This document shows positions 52,146 to 61,674 of a stretch of DNA of 64,000 bases, in pieces. The position numbers and the translations under genes were made by a program. The notes below the pieces were generated by a model. It made no database searches, was not told the DNA's origin, and was given only the letters and a program-made list of their open reading frames with translations. Position 1 is the stretch's first letter. Every line of letters begins with the position of its first letter. Source of the DNA: Motiliproteus sediminis (GTDB taxonomy: Bacteria; Pseudomonadota; Gammaproteobacteria; Pseudomonadales; Balneatricaceae); assembly GCF_017912535.1 (NCBI RefSeq), contig NZ_JAERQK010000003.1, positions 124,001-188,000 of the forward strand, in the 5' to 3' direction.

Positions 52146-53519
52146 ATGACAGCGATTCAACGCGTCACCACCAGCGTTACCCCCGAACACAATCTCGACA
52201 CCCTGTCCCAGTACGAGATCGATCGGCTGCAGGACAAAAGCCAGACCGGTCTCTACCGGGTCTTCCGCAAGTGTGCCCTGGCGGTTCTCAACTGTGGTAG
52301 CGAAGTGGATGATTCGCGTGAAGTGATGGAGATGTATCGCGATTTTGATATCCGCATCAGCCAGAAGCACCGTGGCCTGCAACTGGATCTGGTGGATGCC
52401 CCGGCCAGCGCTTTCGTTGATGGCCAGATTATCACCGGCATCCGTGAAAATCTGTTTTCAGTGCTGCGTGATCTGCTTTATGTCGGCGACGAGCTGGGCT
52501 TCAATGACCAGCATCTGAGCCCGTCTCAGGCGATCACCAACGAGATCTTCCACGTGCTTCGTCATGCCGATGCGATCACGCCGCGGATCAAGCCTAATCT
52601 GGTGGTTTGCTGGGGTGGCCACTCCATTAATCGTGAAGAGTACAAATACACCAAGAACGTGGGTTACGAGTTGGGGTTGCGGGGGTTCGATATCTGTACC
52701 GGCTGTGGTCCCGGGGCGATGAAAGGGCCGATGAAAGGAGCGACCATCGCCCACGCCAAGCAGCGCAACTTCAGCGGCCGCTATGTGGGTATCTCCGAGC
52801 CCGGCATCATCGCCGCCGAATCACCCAACCCCATCGTCAACGAACTGATCGTGATGCCTGACATTGAAAAGCGTCTTGAGGCTTTTGTGCGCCTTGGTCA
52901 CGGCATTATCGTTTTCCCCGGCGGCGCAGGCACCGCGGAGGAGATTCTTTATATCCTGGGGGTGCTGCTGCACGAGCGGAACCGCGAGTTACCGTTTCCA
53001 TTGATCTTTACCGGGCCGGAATCGGCGGCGGCGTATTTCCAGACTATCGACCGCTTTATCCGCGATACGCTGGGCGACAGTGCGGCCCGTCGCTACCGCA
53101 TTATCACCGGTGATGCCGCCGAAGTGGCGCGCCAGATGCGTCAGGGAATGGCGGATGTGACCGATTACCGCAAGGCGACCGGCGAATCCTTTCATTTCAA
53201 CTGGCCGCTGCATATCGACTATGAGCTGTTTCAGCAGCCCTTTGAACCCACCCACGCAAACATGGCCAAGCTGGACCTGCACCGCGACCAACCCAATTTC
53301 GAGCTGGCGGCAAACCTGCGTCGCGGGTTGTCCGGTATTGTTGCGGGCAACGTCAAGGAATCAGGTATCCAGGCGATCGAGGCCCACGGCCCGTTCGAGC
53401 TGTCCGGCGATGCGGCTCTGATGCGCGCCCTCGACAGGTTGCTGTGCTCCTTTGTCGAGCAGCGGCGGATGAAGCTCAATCACGCCAACTACAAGCCCTG
53501 CTACCGGATCAACCTGTAG
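52146..53519 (+). CDS. ppnN: Nucleotide 5'-monophosphate nucleosidase PpnN
   Basis: 457 residues, matching PpnN (YgdH) of E. coli in length. It hydrolyses nucleoside monophosphates to base plus ribose 5-phosphate and is regulated by (p)ppGpp. The N-terminal domain (SVTPEHNLDTLSQYEIDRL) and the LOG core are plain: LVVCWGGHSI, GFDICTGCGPGAMKGPMKGA, and GIIVFPGGAGTAEEILYIL. The C-terminal domain ends YKPCYRINL. AGGAG lies 8 bases before ATG 52146. Confidence 0.93.
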   Translation: MTAIQRVTTSVTPEHNLDTLSQYEIDRLQDKSQTGLYRVFRKCALAVLNCGSEVDDSREVMEMYRDFDIRISQKHRGLQLDLVDAPASAFVDGQIITGIRENLFSVLRDLLYVGDELGFNDQHLSPSQAITNEIFHVLRHADAITPRIKPNLVVCWGGHSINREEYKYTKNVGYELGLRGFDICTGCGPGAMKGPMKGATIAHAKQRNFSGRYVGISEPGIIAAESPNPIVNELIVMPDIEKRLEAFVRLGHGIIVFPGGAGTAEEILYILGVLLHERNRELPFPLIFTGPESAAAYFQTIDRFIRDTLGDSAARRYRIITGDAAEVARQMRQGMADVTDYRKATGESFHFNWPLHIDYELFQQPFEPTHANMAKLDLHRDQPNFELAANLRRGLSGIVAGNVKESGIQAIEAHGPFELSGDAALMRALDRLLCSFVEQRRMKLNHANYKPCYRINL

Positions 53520-53526
53520 TCGTGCC

Positions 53527-56500
53527 CTAGCGGTCGCTGAGCAGCGCGGCATTGCCGCCCCAGGCGGTGGTGTCGGTGCACAGGTGTTTTTCGTACACGA
53601 AGCGGCGCAAATAATGGGGACCGCCCGCCTTGGGGCCGGTGCCGGACAGGCCGCAGCCGCCGAAAGGCTGGCTGCCTACTACCGCACCGGTCTGGTGGCG
53701 GTTGATATAGACGTTACCCACCCGGGCGCGCATCGCCAAAGCCTCGGCGTGAGCACTGTTGCGGCTATGGATGCCGAGTGTCAGGCCGTAGCCCAGCTGA
53801 TTGATGGCATCGACCAACTGCTCACTGTGGTCAGCGCGGTAGCGCAGCAGGTGCAGGATCGGGCCGAACTGTTCCTCACCCAGTTGATCGACCCGTTGCA
53901 GCCGCACCACCGCGGGGGCAACAAAGCTCCCCTGACTCAAATGGTCACCGACCGTGCCTTGATAGAGCAGCCTTCCGGCGGCTTGCTGCTGGCTGAGATA
54001 GTTAAGCAGCAGCTGCTGAGCCTGAGCATCGATTACCGGGCCAATATCCGTGGCCAGTTGGGCGGGGTCTCCCAGTTGGCGCTCCTTGAGGGCACCGATC
54101 AACAGGGTTTCGATACTGTCGGCGATCTCCTCCTGCAGGCAGAGCAGGCGCAGCGCCGAACAGCGTTGGCCGGCGGCGCCAAAGGCGCTGTCCAGCGCAT
54201 CGCGAACCACCTGTTCCGGCAGCGCGCTACTGTCGACGATCATGGCATTCTGGCCACCGGTTTCGGCGATCAGGGTGGCGATGGGCGCGTGCTCACGCGC
54301 TGCCAGGCGACGCTGGATAGCCAGCGCGCTGGCGCTGCTGCCGGTAAAGGCGACCCCATCGATGCGCTGATCCGCCAGTAGTTGGTCGCAGAACCCTTCG
54401 CTCGGGCCGGGTAGCAGCGCCAGTACTCCGACCGGAATGCCGGCTTCCAGCATCAGCTCGCAACAAAGGGTTGCGATCAGGCTGGTCTGACGTGCCGGCT
54501 TGGCGATTACGCCGTTGCCGCAGACCAGCGCCGCACTGACCTGGCCGGTAAAGATCGCCAACGGAAAGTTCCAGGGACTGATGCAGACAAACAGGCCACG
54601 GGGCGCCATCAGCAGGCGGTTGTCCTCCCCGGTGGGGCCCGGCAGCGATTGTGGGGTAAACAGTTTTTCTGCCTGACGTGCGTAGTAGTGGCAGAAGTCC
54701 ACTGCCTCGCGCACTTCGTCCAGAGCGTGAGGCAGGGTTTTACCCGCCTCGGCCACCAGCAGCGGGATCAGTTGCGAGCGGTGGCGTTCGAGCAGTACTG
54801 CCAGGCGATCCAAGCAGGCGGCGCGGGCCGCCGCGGGAGTGGCGGCCCAGGACTGGGCCGCGGTGCTGACGCAGTCGATCGCCCGGGTGGCCGTTGCGGC
54901 GTCGGTGGGATACAGGTCGCCGATATCGCGCTGTTGGTCCTGAGGCGAAAATAGTCGCACGGGCTCGCCCTGCAGGCAGGACGACCCGTTGATCAGCGGC
55001 GCAGCCTGGCGCCAGGGCAGTGGTTCCGCCATCCAGTCTTCCAGACAGCTGGCCGTGTCCGGGCGCTGCAGGTTGAGTCCGCGGCTGTTGGCGCGCTCCG
55101 GCGCAAAGATCTCGGCTGGCCGTGGGAGTGATCCGGCCGGTGGCCACTGTGCCGTGGCCGGTACGGCCAGTGCCTCGAGCCCGGTGCCCGGATGATAGAT
55201 CTGGTTGACGAATGAGCTGTTGGCGCCGTTCTCCAGTAAGCGGCGTACCAGATAGGGCAGCAGTTCGCGGTGGGCGCCCACCGGCGCGTAGACCCGGCAG
55301 GGAAAGCTGTGGCTGTTACGAGCTTCCCGGTAGAGGGCTTCACCCATGCCAAACAGGCGCTGGCATTCAAACGGGCGACCGTCACTGAGGGTGAGAATGT
55401 CCGCCAGAGTGCGGGCGTTATGGGTGGCAAACTGGGGGTACAGGCGGTCGCGACTGTGACCGCAGAACAGGTAACGGGCGCAGGCCTGGTAGTTGAGGTC
55501 CGTGGCGCTCTTGGCGGTAAATACCGGGTAGTCTTCCAGCCCACGTTGTTGCGCCCATTTGATTTCGCTGTCCCAGTAGGCGCCTTTCACCAGTCGCACC
55601 GGTATGGAGGTGCGGTGGTGGCGGGCTGTGGCGGTTAGCCAGGCCAGCGTGGCCAGCGCGCGCCGGGAGTATGCCTGTACCGCGATACCCAGCAGTCCCC
55701 ATCCGTGGGCGGGGCCGGCGAGCAGGTCTGCGAACAGGGCGAGCGTCGGCTCCAGCCGGTCCGACTCCTCTGCGTCGATGGTGACCGCAATCCGGTGCTG
55801 CCGGGCAAGGCTGATCAATGACGCCATCCGTTGATTCAGCACCGGCCGCCAGCGTTCGCGCTGGCTCCATTCGAATCGCGGGTGCAACGCGCTGAGTTTG
55901 ATCGATACGGCCGGTCTGAGCGCCCCCGGCGGGTAGCTTTCATTGCAGCCCAGCGCGCTGATGGCGTGCTGATAAGCGTCGAAGAATCGCTGCGCATCCT
56001 CGGCGCAGAGCGCCGCTTCTCCCAGCATATCGAAGGAAACAGTGTCGCCGTCGGCCAGCAGTTGCTGGCTGTTATCGAGCGCTTCGTAGATGGTTTCCCC
56101 GCAGACGAACTGGTCGCTGATCAACCCTACGGCCTGTTTCAGGGCTTGGCGTATCAGCGGTTGGCCAAGGCGCTGGCCGATGCCGGCGAGGCTGTGGTGG
56201 TGCTCGGAAGCAATAAGGCTTTGCGCCAGTTTTAAGCCCTGGTGGGCACTCTTTAGCCACAGGTTGTCGTGGTCGTCGTGGCTGCGCCAGTCGGCTCCGC
56301 GAAGGCGGGTGCGGATCAGAGCATCGGCGGTACTGCTGTCCGGAATACGCAGCAGCGCTTCCGCCAGCGCCATCAGGGCGAGGCCGTCGGCGCGCCCCAG
56401 CGGGAACTCCTGCAGCAGCGCTTCAATGGCAAGACCGGAGGGCGGGTGACGACGCAACGCGCGGACCCAGCGCTCACAGCGTTCACGAGTCAGCCGCTCG

Positions 56501-56646
56501 TCATCGGCGTCAAACCTCAGTAGCGGCAGCAGCCCATCGATATAACGCTGTTGGTCGGCGTCGTAGCAGCGCCGCAGTTGGTCAAGAATGTGTTCGGGAG
56601 TATGGTGAAGTAGTTCGCCGGAAAACAGCTGCGCGGCTGAAAACAT
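53527..56646 (-). CDS. putA: Bifunctional proline dehydrogenase / P5C dehydrogenase PutA (short form)
   Basis: 1039 residues, shorter than the 1320 of E. coli PutA: the N-terminal DNA-binding helix (ribbon-helix-helix) and the C-terminal extra domain are absent. It oxidises proline to glutamate in two steps at the membrane. The proline dehydrogenase barrel is in the first half ([44 protein letters not shown]). The aldehyde dehydrogenase half has Glu in AETGGQNAM and the catalytic Cys in [13 protein letters not shown]. It lies 97 bases after the thiolase gene on the same strand, with a hairpin between. It cannot repress its own gene. Confidence 0.94.
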   Translation of the reverse strand: MFSAAQLFSGELLHHTPEHILDQLRRCYDADQQRYIDGLLPLLRFDADDERLTRERCERWVRALRRHPPSGLAIEALLQEFPLGRADGLALMALAEALLRIPDSSTADALIRTRLRGADWRSHDDHDNLWLKSAHQGLKLAQSLIASEHHHSLAGIGQRLGQPLIRQALKQAVGLISDQFVCGETIYEALDNSQQLLADGDTVSFDMLGEAALCAEDAQRFFDAYQHAISALGCNESYPPGALRPAVSIKLSALHPRFEWSQRERWRPVLNQRMASLISLARQHRIAVTIDAEESDRLEPTLALFADLLAGPAHGWGLLGIAVQAYSRRALATLAWLTATARHHRTSIPVRLVKGAYWDSEIKWAQQRGLEDYPVFTAKSATDLNYQACARYLFCGHSRDRLYPQFATHNARTLADILTLSDGRPFECQRLFGMGEALYREARNSHSFPCRVYAPVGAHRELLPYLVRRLLENGANSSFVNQIYHPGTGLEALAVPATAQWPPAGSLPRPAEIFAPERANSRGLNLQRPDTASCLEDWMAEPLPWRQAAPLINGSSCLQGEPVRLFSPQDQQRDIGDLYPTDAATATRAIDCVSTAAQSWAATPAAARAACLDRLAVLLERHRSQLIPLLVAEAGKTLPHALDEVREAVDFCHYYARQAEKLFTPQSLPGPTGEDNRLLMAPRGLFVCISPWNFPLAIFTGQVSAALVCGNGVIAKPARQTSLIATLCCELMLEAGIPVGVLALLPGPSEGFCDQLLADQRIDGVAFTGSSASALAIQRRLAAREHAPIATLIAETGGQNAMIVDSSALPEQVVRDALDSAFGAAGQRCSALRLLCLQEEIADSIETLLIGALKERQLGDPAQLATDIGPVIDAQAQQLLLNYLSQQQAAGRLLYQGTVGDHLSQGSFVAPAVVRLQRVDQLGEEQFGPILHLLRYRADHSEQLVDAINQLGYGLTLGIHSRNSAHAEALAMRARVGNVYINRHQTGAVVGSQPFGGCGLSGTGPKAGGPHYLRRFVYEKHLCTDTTAWGGNAALLSDR

Positions 56647-56709
56647 GGGCGTGTCCTGCACAGGTGGGTGGGACTATCGGGCGTGCAGGTAAGTGTAGAC
56701 GAGAGATAA

Positions 56710-56730
56710 GAGCGGCCCGTGGGGCCGCTC
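56710..56730 (-). terminator. Hairpin between the thiolase and putA genes
   Basis: GAGCGGCCC-GTG-GGGCCGCTC forms a 9-bp stem 13 bases beyond the thiolase stop. Without a T run it may be a partial terminator. Confidence 0.5.
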
Positions 56731-56743
56731 AGTAAGCTGCGTG

Positions 56744-57928
56744 TTAGACGCGCTCGAAGATGGTAGCGATACCCTGACCGCCGCCGATACACATGGTGAC
56801 CAGCGCGTAGCGACCGTTGGTGCGCTCCAGCTCGTACAGTGCCTTGGTGGCGATAAATGCACCGGAACAACCGACCGGGTGACCCAGAGCGATGGCGCCG
56901 CCGTTGGGGTTGGTCTTGGCCGGATCCAGTCCCAGGCCTTTGGTAACGGCCAACGCCTGCGCTGCGAACGCTTCGTTGGACTCGATTACGTCCATCTGAT
57001 CCAGGCTCAGGCCGGCGCGCTGCAGCGCCAGCTTGGAAGCCGGGATCGGGCCTTCACCCATGATCTCGTTGGGGACGCCGGCGACGGCGTAAGAGACCAG
57101 GCGAGCCATCGGCTTGTAGCCATCGCGCTCGGCGGCATCGGCACCGCCCAGCACCAGCATGGCTGCGCCGTCGTTGATGCCGGAGGCGTTACCGGCGGTA
57201 ACGGTGCCGTCTTTCTTGAACGCCGGGCGCATCTTGGCCAGGCTTTCCATGGTGGTGCCCGGCTTGCCGTGCTCGTCGGTATCGAAGATGGTTTCACCCT
57301 TGCGGCTCTTCAGCGTGATCGGCACGATCTGCGACTTGAAACGGCCTTCTTCGATCGCTACCGCGGCGCGGCGCTGAGATTCAACCGCGAACGCATCCTG
57401 TTCTTCGCGGCTCAGACCCCATTTTTCAGCCAGGTTTTCGGCGGTAATACCCATATGGCCCACGCCAAAGGGATCAGTCAGAACCGACACCATGGCGTCG
57501 ATCATGCCGGTATCGCCCATGCGGGCGCCGGAACGCATCGCCGGTGCAAAGTAAGTACCGCGGGACATCACTTCAACGCCGCCGCCGACGCCGTAATCGC
57601 AGTCACCCAGCATGATGGCTTGAGCGGTAGAGACCACGCCCTGCAGGCCGGAGCTACACAGACGGTTGACCGCCATCGCTACGGAGTCCATTGGCAGGCC
57701 GGCCTGGATGGAGGCCACACGCGCCACGTAGGCGTAACGGGATTCCGTCGGGATACAGTTGCCGACGGTTACATAATTAATCTTCTGAGGATCAACGCCG
57801 GAACGGACCACGGCTTCTTTCATCACCTGTCCGGCCAGCTCGGCGGGCTCCATGCCGCTCAAAGAACCACCAAAACCACCAATTGCGGAACGAACCGCAC
57901 TCAGAACGAAGACTTCACGATTTGCCAT
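56744..57928 (-). CDS. bktB: Acetyl-CoA C-acyltransferase (beta-ketothiolase)
   Basis: 394 residues of thiolase II type. The nucleophile is Cys91 in NRLCSSGLQGV, with NEAFAAQALAV, GHPVGCSGA and the second active Cys in MCIGGGQGIA. It splits or forms beta-ketoacyl-CoA in fatty-acid or branched-chain breakdown. Length and details resemble BktB/PhaA-like enzymes. A palindrome and a hairpin lie in its upstream region. Confidence 0.9.
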   Translation of the reverse strand: MANREVFVLSAVRSAIGGFGGSLSGMEPAELAGQVMKEAVVRSGVDPQKINYVTVGNCIPTESRYAYVARVASIQAGLPMDSVAMAVNRLCSSGLQGVVSTAQAIMLGDCDYGVGGGVEVMSRGTYFAPAMRSGARMGDTGMIDAMVSVLTDPFGVGHMGITAENLAEKWGLSREEQDAFAVESQRRAAVAIEEGRFKSQIVPITLKSRKGETIFDTDEHGKPGTTMESLAKMRPAFKKDGTVTAGNASGINDGAAMLVLGGADAAERDGYKPMARLVSYAVAGVPNEIMGEGPIPASKLALQRAGLSLDQMDVIESNEAFAAQALAVTKGLGLDPAKTNPNGGAIALGHPVGCSGAFIATKALYELERTNGRYALVTMCIGGGQGIATIFERV

Positions 57929-58011
57929 TTCTTACCCCTTGTAATGATGTCACGTAGAGATCATCTGTTTTAGTCGGCGCCGGCCGGGTCTCATGGACTG
58001 AGGCTGAATGG

Positions 58012-58034
58012 GGTCATCGGGAGGCCGATGACCG
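58012..58034. other. Perfect hairpin in the thiolase upstream region
   Basis: GGTCATCGG-GAGG-CCGATGACC gives a 9-bp stem, about 85 bases upstream of the thiolase start. It could fold in the 5' leader of that mRNA or be an operator. Confidence 0.4.
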
Positions 58035-58048
58035 GTGTACGCCGGAAA

Positions 58049-58067
58049 AACTAAGATATCTAGTTTG
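58049..58067. promoter_or_regulatory. Dyad AAACTA-N7-TAGTTT, possible operator
   Basis: A 19-base inverted repeat with 6-base arms lies upstream of the thiolase gene on one side and 170 bases before the gene at 58236 on the other. A TetR-type fatty-acid regulator site is conceivable; it does not match PsrA or FadR consensus. The rest of the 307-base gap (57929-58235) holds nothing else I can name. Confidence 0.35.
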
Positions 58068-58235
58068 CTCTTGCACCACTCCCTGTGTCATGCGCACAGC
58101 GTTTTCTGGCTAAAGCGAATACACCATAGCATTGGAAAGTGACAAGACCTAGACAAATGACATTTCCGGTGTAGCAAAAGTTGGTGACCGGGGCGTGCTA
58201 AGCTGCTTGAAATTGACAGCGGTGAGGGAAGCTCG

Positions 58236-58985
58236 ATGAACAGTCACGAAGTGGATTATGAGATCTTTGGTGACGCCATGCAGGTGGTTGAGGTGGAACT
58301 CGACCCTGGAGAAACGGTGATCGCCGAGGCCGGAATGATGAACTACATGGAAGACGGCATCGCCTTTGAAACCAAACTGGGCGATGGCTCGGACCCGGAG
58401 CAGGGCTTCTTTGGCAAGCTTTTCTCTGCTGGTAAACGCGCTATTACTGGTGAATCGTTGTTCATGACCCACTTTGAGAATCGTGGTGAGGGCAAGCGCC
58501 GGGTCGCTTTCGCTGCACCCTATCCCGGGACCATCATGCCGGTGGCGATGGGCGCGGTGGGCGGGGTGATCTACTGCCAGAAAGATGCGTTTCTGGCGGC
58601 CGCGCGTGGCACCCGGATCGGGGTTGCGTTTTCGCGCCGCCTGGGCGCCGGTTTCTTCGGTGGCGAGGGCTTTATTCTGCAGAAACTCGAAGGCGACGGT
58701 AATGTCTTTTTGCAGGCTGGCGGGACGCTGGTGCGTAAAGAACTCAATAATCAGACCTTGCGGGTCGATACCGGCTGCCTGGTGGCGTTCAGTAGCGGCA
58801 TCGATTATGACATCGAGATGGTGTCCGGGCTGAAGTCGATGCTGTTCGGCGGGGAGGGGATCTGCCTCACCACCCTCAGTGGCACCGGCACGGTCTGGCT
58901 GCAAAGCCTGCCTTTCTCCCGCCTGGCCGACCGACTGTTGGCGGCGGCTCCTGGTCTGGGCGGCAGCGACAAGGGCGAATCCTGA
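58236..58985 (+). CDS. AIM24/TIGR00266 family protein
   Basis: 249 residues of the TIGR00266/AIM24 family: [30 protein letters not shown] at the start (read as a beta-sandwich), then repeated strands including [22 protein letters not shown] and [17 protein letters not shown]. The fold resembles tryptophan-RNA-binding attenuators and mitochondrial AIM24. The role in bacteria is unknown. GAGGGA precedes the ATG. Confidence 0.88.
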   Translation: MNSHEVDYEIFGDAMQVVEVELDPGETVIAEAGMMNYMEDGIAFETKLGDGSDPEQGFFGKLFSAGKRAITGESLFMTHFENRGEGKRRVAFAAPYPGTIMPVAMGAVGGVIYCQKDAFLAAARGTRIGVAFSRRLGAGFFGGEGFILQKLEGDGNVFLQAGGTLVRKELNNQTLRVDTGCLVAFSSGIDYDIEMVSGLKSMLFGGEGICLTTLSGTGTVWLQSLPFSRLADRLLAAAPGLGGSDKGES

Positions 58986-59064
58986 GGTCAATCCGGGGAC
59001 TTGTTCCGGGGCACGGGTCTGATTAACCTAGCTGCGCCCACCAATCCAGCCAAGGACTCCAATC

Positions 59065-59844
59065 ATGTGTGAACTGCTCGGGATGAGTGCCAATGTTCCC
59101 ACCGACATCTGTTTCAGCTTCACCGGTCTGATGCAGCGCGGCGGGCGCACCGGTCCGCATCGTGACGGCTGGGGGATCACCTTTTACGAAGGGCGGGGGA
59201 TTCGCTCTTTTCACGATCCGGAACCCAGCGTCGAATCGCCGGTAGCGGAGCTGGTTCGGCGTCATCCGATCAAAAGCCATGTGGTGATCAGCCATATCCG
59301 TCAGGCCAACGTGGGCGATGTTTGTCTGGCCAACACCCATCCGTTTTCCCGTGAGCTGTGGGGGCGAATGTGGGCCTTTGCCCATAACGGCCAGCTGGAT
59401 GCGCGCATCTTCGACCTGCCGCTCGATTTTTACCGTCCGGTGGGTACCACTGATAGCGAATACGCATTTTGCTGGCTGCTGGGGGAGGTTCGGCGGGCGT
59501 TTCCCGAACCGCCCGATGACTATCCGGCGTTGATTGCGTTTATCCGCGAACGCTGCGACAGCCTGCGCCAATTGGGGGTTTACAATATGCTGCTGAGTGA
59601 CTCTCGTCACCTGCTGGCCTACTGCAGCAGTAAACTCAGCTGGATCACCCGACGGGCCCCCTTTGGGCACGCCTCTCTGACCGACGCGGAAGTGACGGTA
59701 GATTTCTGCCAGGAAACCCAGCCCACGGATGTGGTAACCGTTGTGACCACCGTTCCCTTGACGGACAACGAAGTCTGGACCCCGATGGAACCGGGTGAGC
59801 TGTTGCTCCTCAAGGATGGCTTGGAGATTCCAATTAACGGTTAA
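59065..59844 (+). CDS. Class II glutamine amidotransferase (YafJ-like)
   Basis: 259 residues. Cys2 after removal of Met is the nucleophile ([14 protein letters not shown]), and [26 protein letters not shown] and FAHNGQLD complete the glutaminase site. YafJ-type proteins release ammonia from glutamine for an unknown partner. No synthase domain is fused. The frame starts 79 bases after the AIM24-like gene. Confidence 0.9.
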   Translation: MCELLGMSANVPTDICFSFTGLMQRGGRTGPHRDGWGITFYEGRGIRSFHDPEPSVESPVAELVRRHPIKSHVVISHIRQANVGDVCLANTHPFSRELWGRMWAFAHNGQLDARIFDLPLDFYRPVGTTDSEYAFCWLLGEVRRAFPEPPDDYPALIAFIRERCDSLRQLGVYNMLLSDSRHLLAYCSSKLSWITRRAPFGHASLTDAEVTVDFCQETQPTDVVTVVTTVPLTDNEVWTPMEPGELLLLKDGLEIPING

Positions 59845-59960
59845 TTAAGCGTTTTCTTATCAACAGGGGTTTGCAGCCCGGCTAAAATCTGCTTGAATCC
59901 GACTAAAGTATATTAGACTTAGGTGCCCGTCATTTGGAGCGGCGCACTTGTGGGATCATC

Positions 59961-61670
59961 ATGCAGGACTGCACTACAACAATAAACGCAGCGGACACGC
60001 TTCCCTCATCCGGTCAGGATTATCATACCTTACTCGACGTCTTCGATCGCGCGTGTCAGCGTTACGGAACGCGCCCCGCCTTCACCAGTCTGGGCTACAG
60101 CATCAGCTTTCAGGAGCTGGAGCGGCAGAGCCGTGCCTTTGCCGCCTACCTGCAGTGCCATACCGACCTGCAGCCGGGCGACCGCATCGCCATCCAGCTG
60201 CCCAACCTGATTCAGTACCCGGTGGTGCTGTTCGGCGCTCTTCGGGCGGGATTGGTGGTGGTCAATACCAATCCGCTCTACACCACTCAGGAGATGCTGC
60301 ACCAGTTCAGCGACGCCGGCATTCGCGCGCTGGTGGTGCTGTCCAATTTGGCCGACAAGGTGGAGAAGATTCTGCCCCGGTTCGGTATCGATCATCTGAT
60401 TATCACTGATCTTGGGGATGCGTTGCCGCTGTGGCGGCGCTTGCTGGTCAATACGGTGGTGCGTCATGTGAAAAAACTGGTGCCTGCTTACCAGCTGCCG
60501 TCGGCCATCAGCTATCGACAGGCGCTGGGTCTGGGGCAGGGAGAGCGCTATCAGGCGCCGGACATTGATCCGGATGATCTGGCTATTCTGCAGTACACCG
60601 GCGGTACCACCGGTATCGCCAAGGGCGCGATGCTTAGCCACAGCAACCTGGTTGCCAATGTGCGCCAGGTGAAGAAGGCGATCGGCGGTATCTTTGATCC
60701 CGAGGGCGAAATTGCCATCGCACCGCTGCCGCTTTACCACATCTACTCCTTCACCGTGAACTGTATGGTGATGATGGAAGCCGGGGTGCAGGTGGTGCTG
60801 ATCGCTAATCCGCGTGATATTCCCGCCTTCGTCAAAGAGCTCAAGCGCTACCGGTTCAGCTTCTTTACCGGCCTCAACACCCTGTTCGTGGCCCTGTGCA
60901 AGAACCCGGAGTTCCAGAAACTCGACTTCAGTCGCCTCAAGGTTACCCTGTCTGGCGGAATGGCGCTGACCCGGTCGGCGGCTGACAGCTGGCGCGCGGT
61001 AACCGGTCACGGCATCAACGAGGGCTATGGCCTGACCGAGACCTCGCCGGTGGTGTCTTTGAACCCGCCCGGTTCAGCGCAGCTGGGGACGATCGGGGTG
61101 CCGATGCCGGAAACAGAAGTGCGCCTGATCGATGACGAGGGTGCGGTCGTACCGGTAGGAGGTGTGGGGGAACTCTGTGTGCGCGGCCCGCAAGTGATGC
61201 AGGGCTACTGGAAGCAGCCGCTGGAAACCGACGCCGTGCTGGATGCCGATGGCTGGTTCCGCACCGGTGACGTGGCGCAGGTGCAGGATGACGGTTACAT
61301 CCGTATCGTCGACCGCAAGAAAGATATGATCATTGTCTCGGGCTTCAACGTTTACCCGGGTGAGCTTGAAGAGGTGATCGTTTCACACCCGGATGTCGAA
61401 GAGTGCGCGGTGGTTGGCTTGCCCCACGAGGTCACCGGGGAGCAGATCAAGGCCTATGTCGTCAGTCGCAACGCCGAATTGACGGTCAAAGAGCTGCGTG
61501 ACTACTGCCGGGAGCGGCTAACGGCCTATAAGGTGCCGGCGCTGGTGGAGTTTCGCAGTGAACTGCCCAAGAGCAATGTCGGCAAGGTGTTGCGCCGCCA
61601 GTTGCGCGATGCCGAACGACAGGGTAACGGCCGCAGCAACGGCAATGGCCGTGCTCAGCAAAGCAGCTGA
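59961..61670 (+). CDS. fadD: Long-chain fatty-acid-CoA ligase FadD
   Basis: 569 residues of the acyl-adenylate family. The AMP-binding loop is LQYTGGTTGIAKGAMLSHSN, the YGLTETSPVV motif and the C-terminal DGWFRTGDVAQ, followed by DRKKDMIIVSGFNVYPGELEEV, are diagnostic. It activates long-chain fatty acids to CoA esters at the inner membrane. The ATG at 59961 was chosen over a TTG at 59934. The Asn/Gly-rich tail is short. No other fad gene is adjacent. Confidence 0.92.
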   Translation: MQDCTTTINAADTLPSSGQDYHTLLDVFDRACQRYGTRPAFTSLGYSISFQELERQSRAFAAYLQCHTDLQPGDRIAIQLPNLIQYPVVLFGALRAGLVVVNTNPLYTTQEMLHQFSDAGIRALVVLSNLADKVEKILPRFGIDHLIITDLGDALPLWRRLLVNTVVRHVKKLVPAYQLPSAISYRQALGLGQGERYQAPDIDPDDLAILQYTGGTTGIAKGAMLSHSNLVANVRQVKKAIGGIFDPEGEIAIAPLPLYHIYSFTVNCMVMMEAGVQVVLIANPRDIPAFVKELKRYRFSFFTGLNTLFVALCKNPEFQKLDFSRLKVTLSGGMALTRSAADSWRAVTGHGINEGYGLTETSPVVSLNPPGSAQLGTIGVPMPETEVRLIDDEGAVVPVGGVGELCVRGPQVMQGYWKQPLETDAVLDADGWFRTGDVAQVQDDGYIRIVDRKKDMIIVSGFNVYPGELEEVIVSHPDVEECAVVGLPHEVTGEQIKAYVVSRNAELTVKELRDYCRERLTAYKVPALVEFRSELPKSNVGKVLRRQLRDAERQGNGRSNGNGRAQQSS

Positions 61671-61674
61671 CGGA

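Noticed and set aside
56741-57973. Plus-strand ORF of 410 codons opposite the thiolase gene
   Set aside because: Antisense shadow; His/Gly/Ala-rich and without family features.
58049-58067. PsrA or FadR fatty-acid regulator site
   Set aside because: Spacing between the AAAC and GTTT arms is far larger than in PsrA sites and FadR consensus is absent, so only an unnamed dyad is reported.
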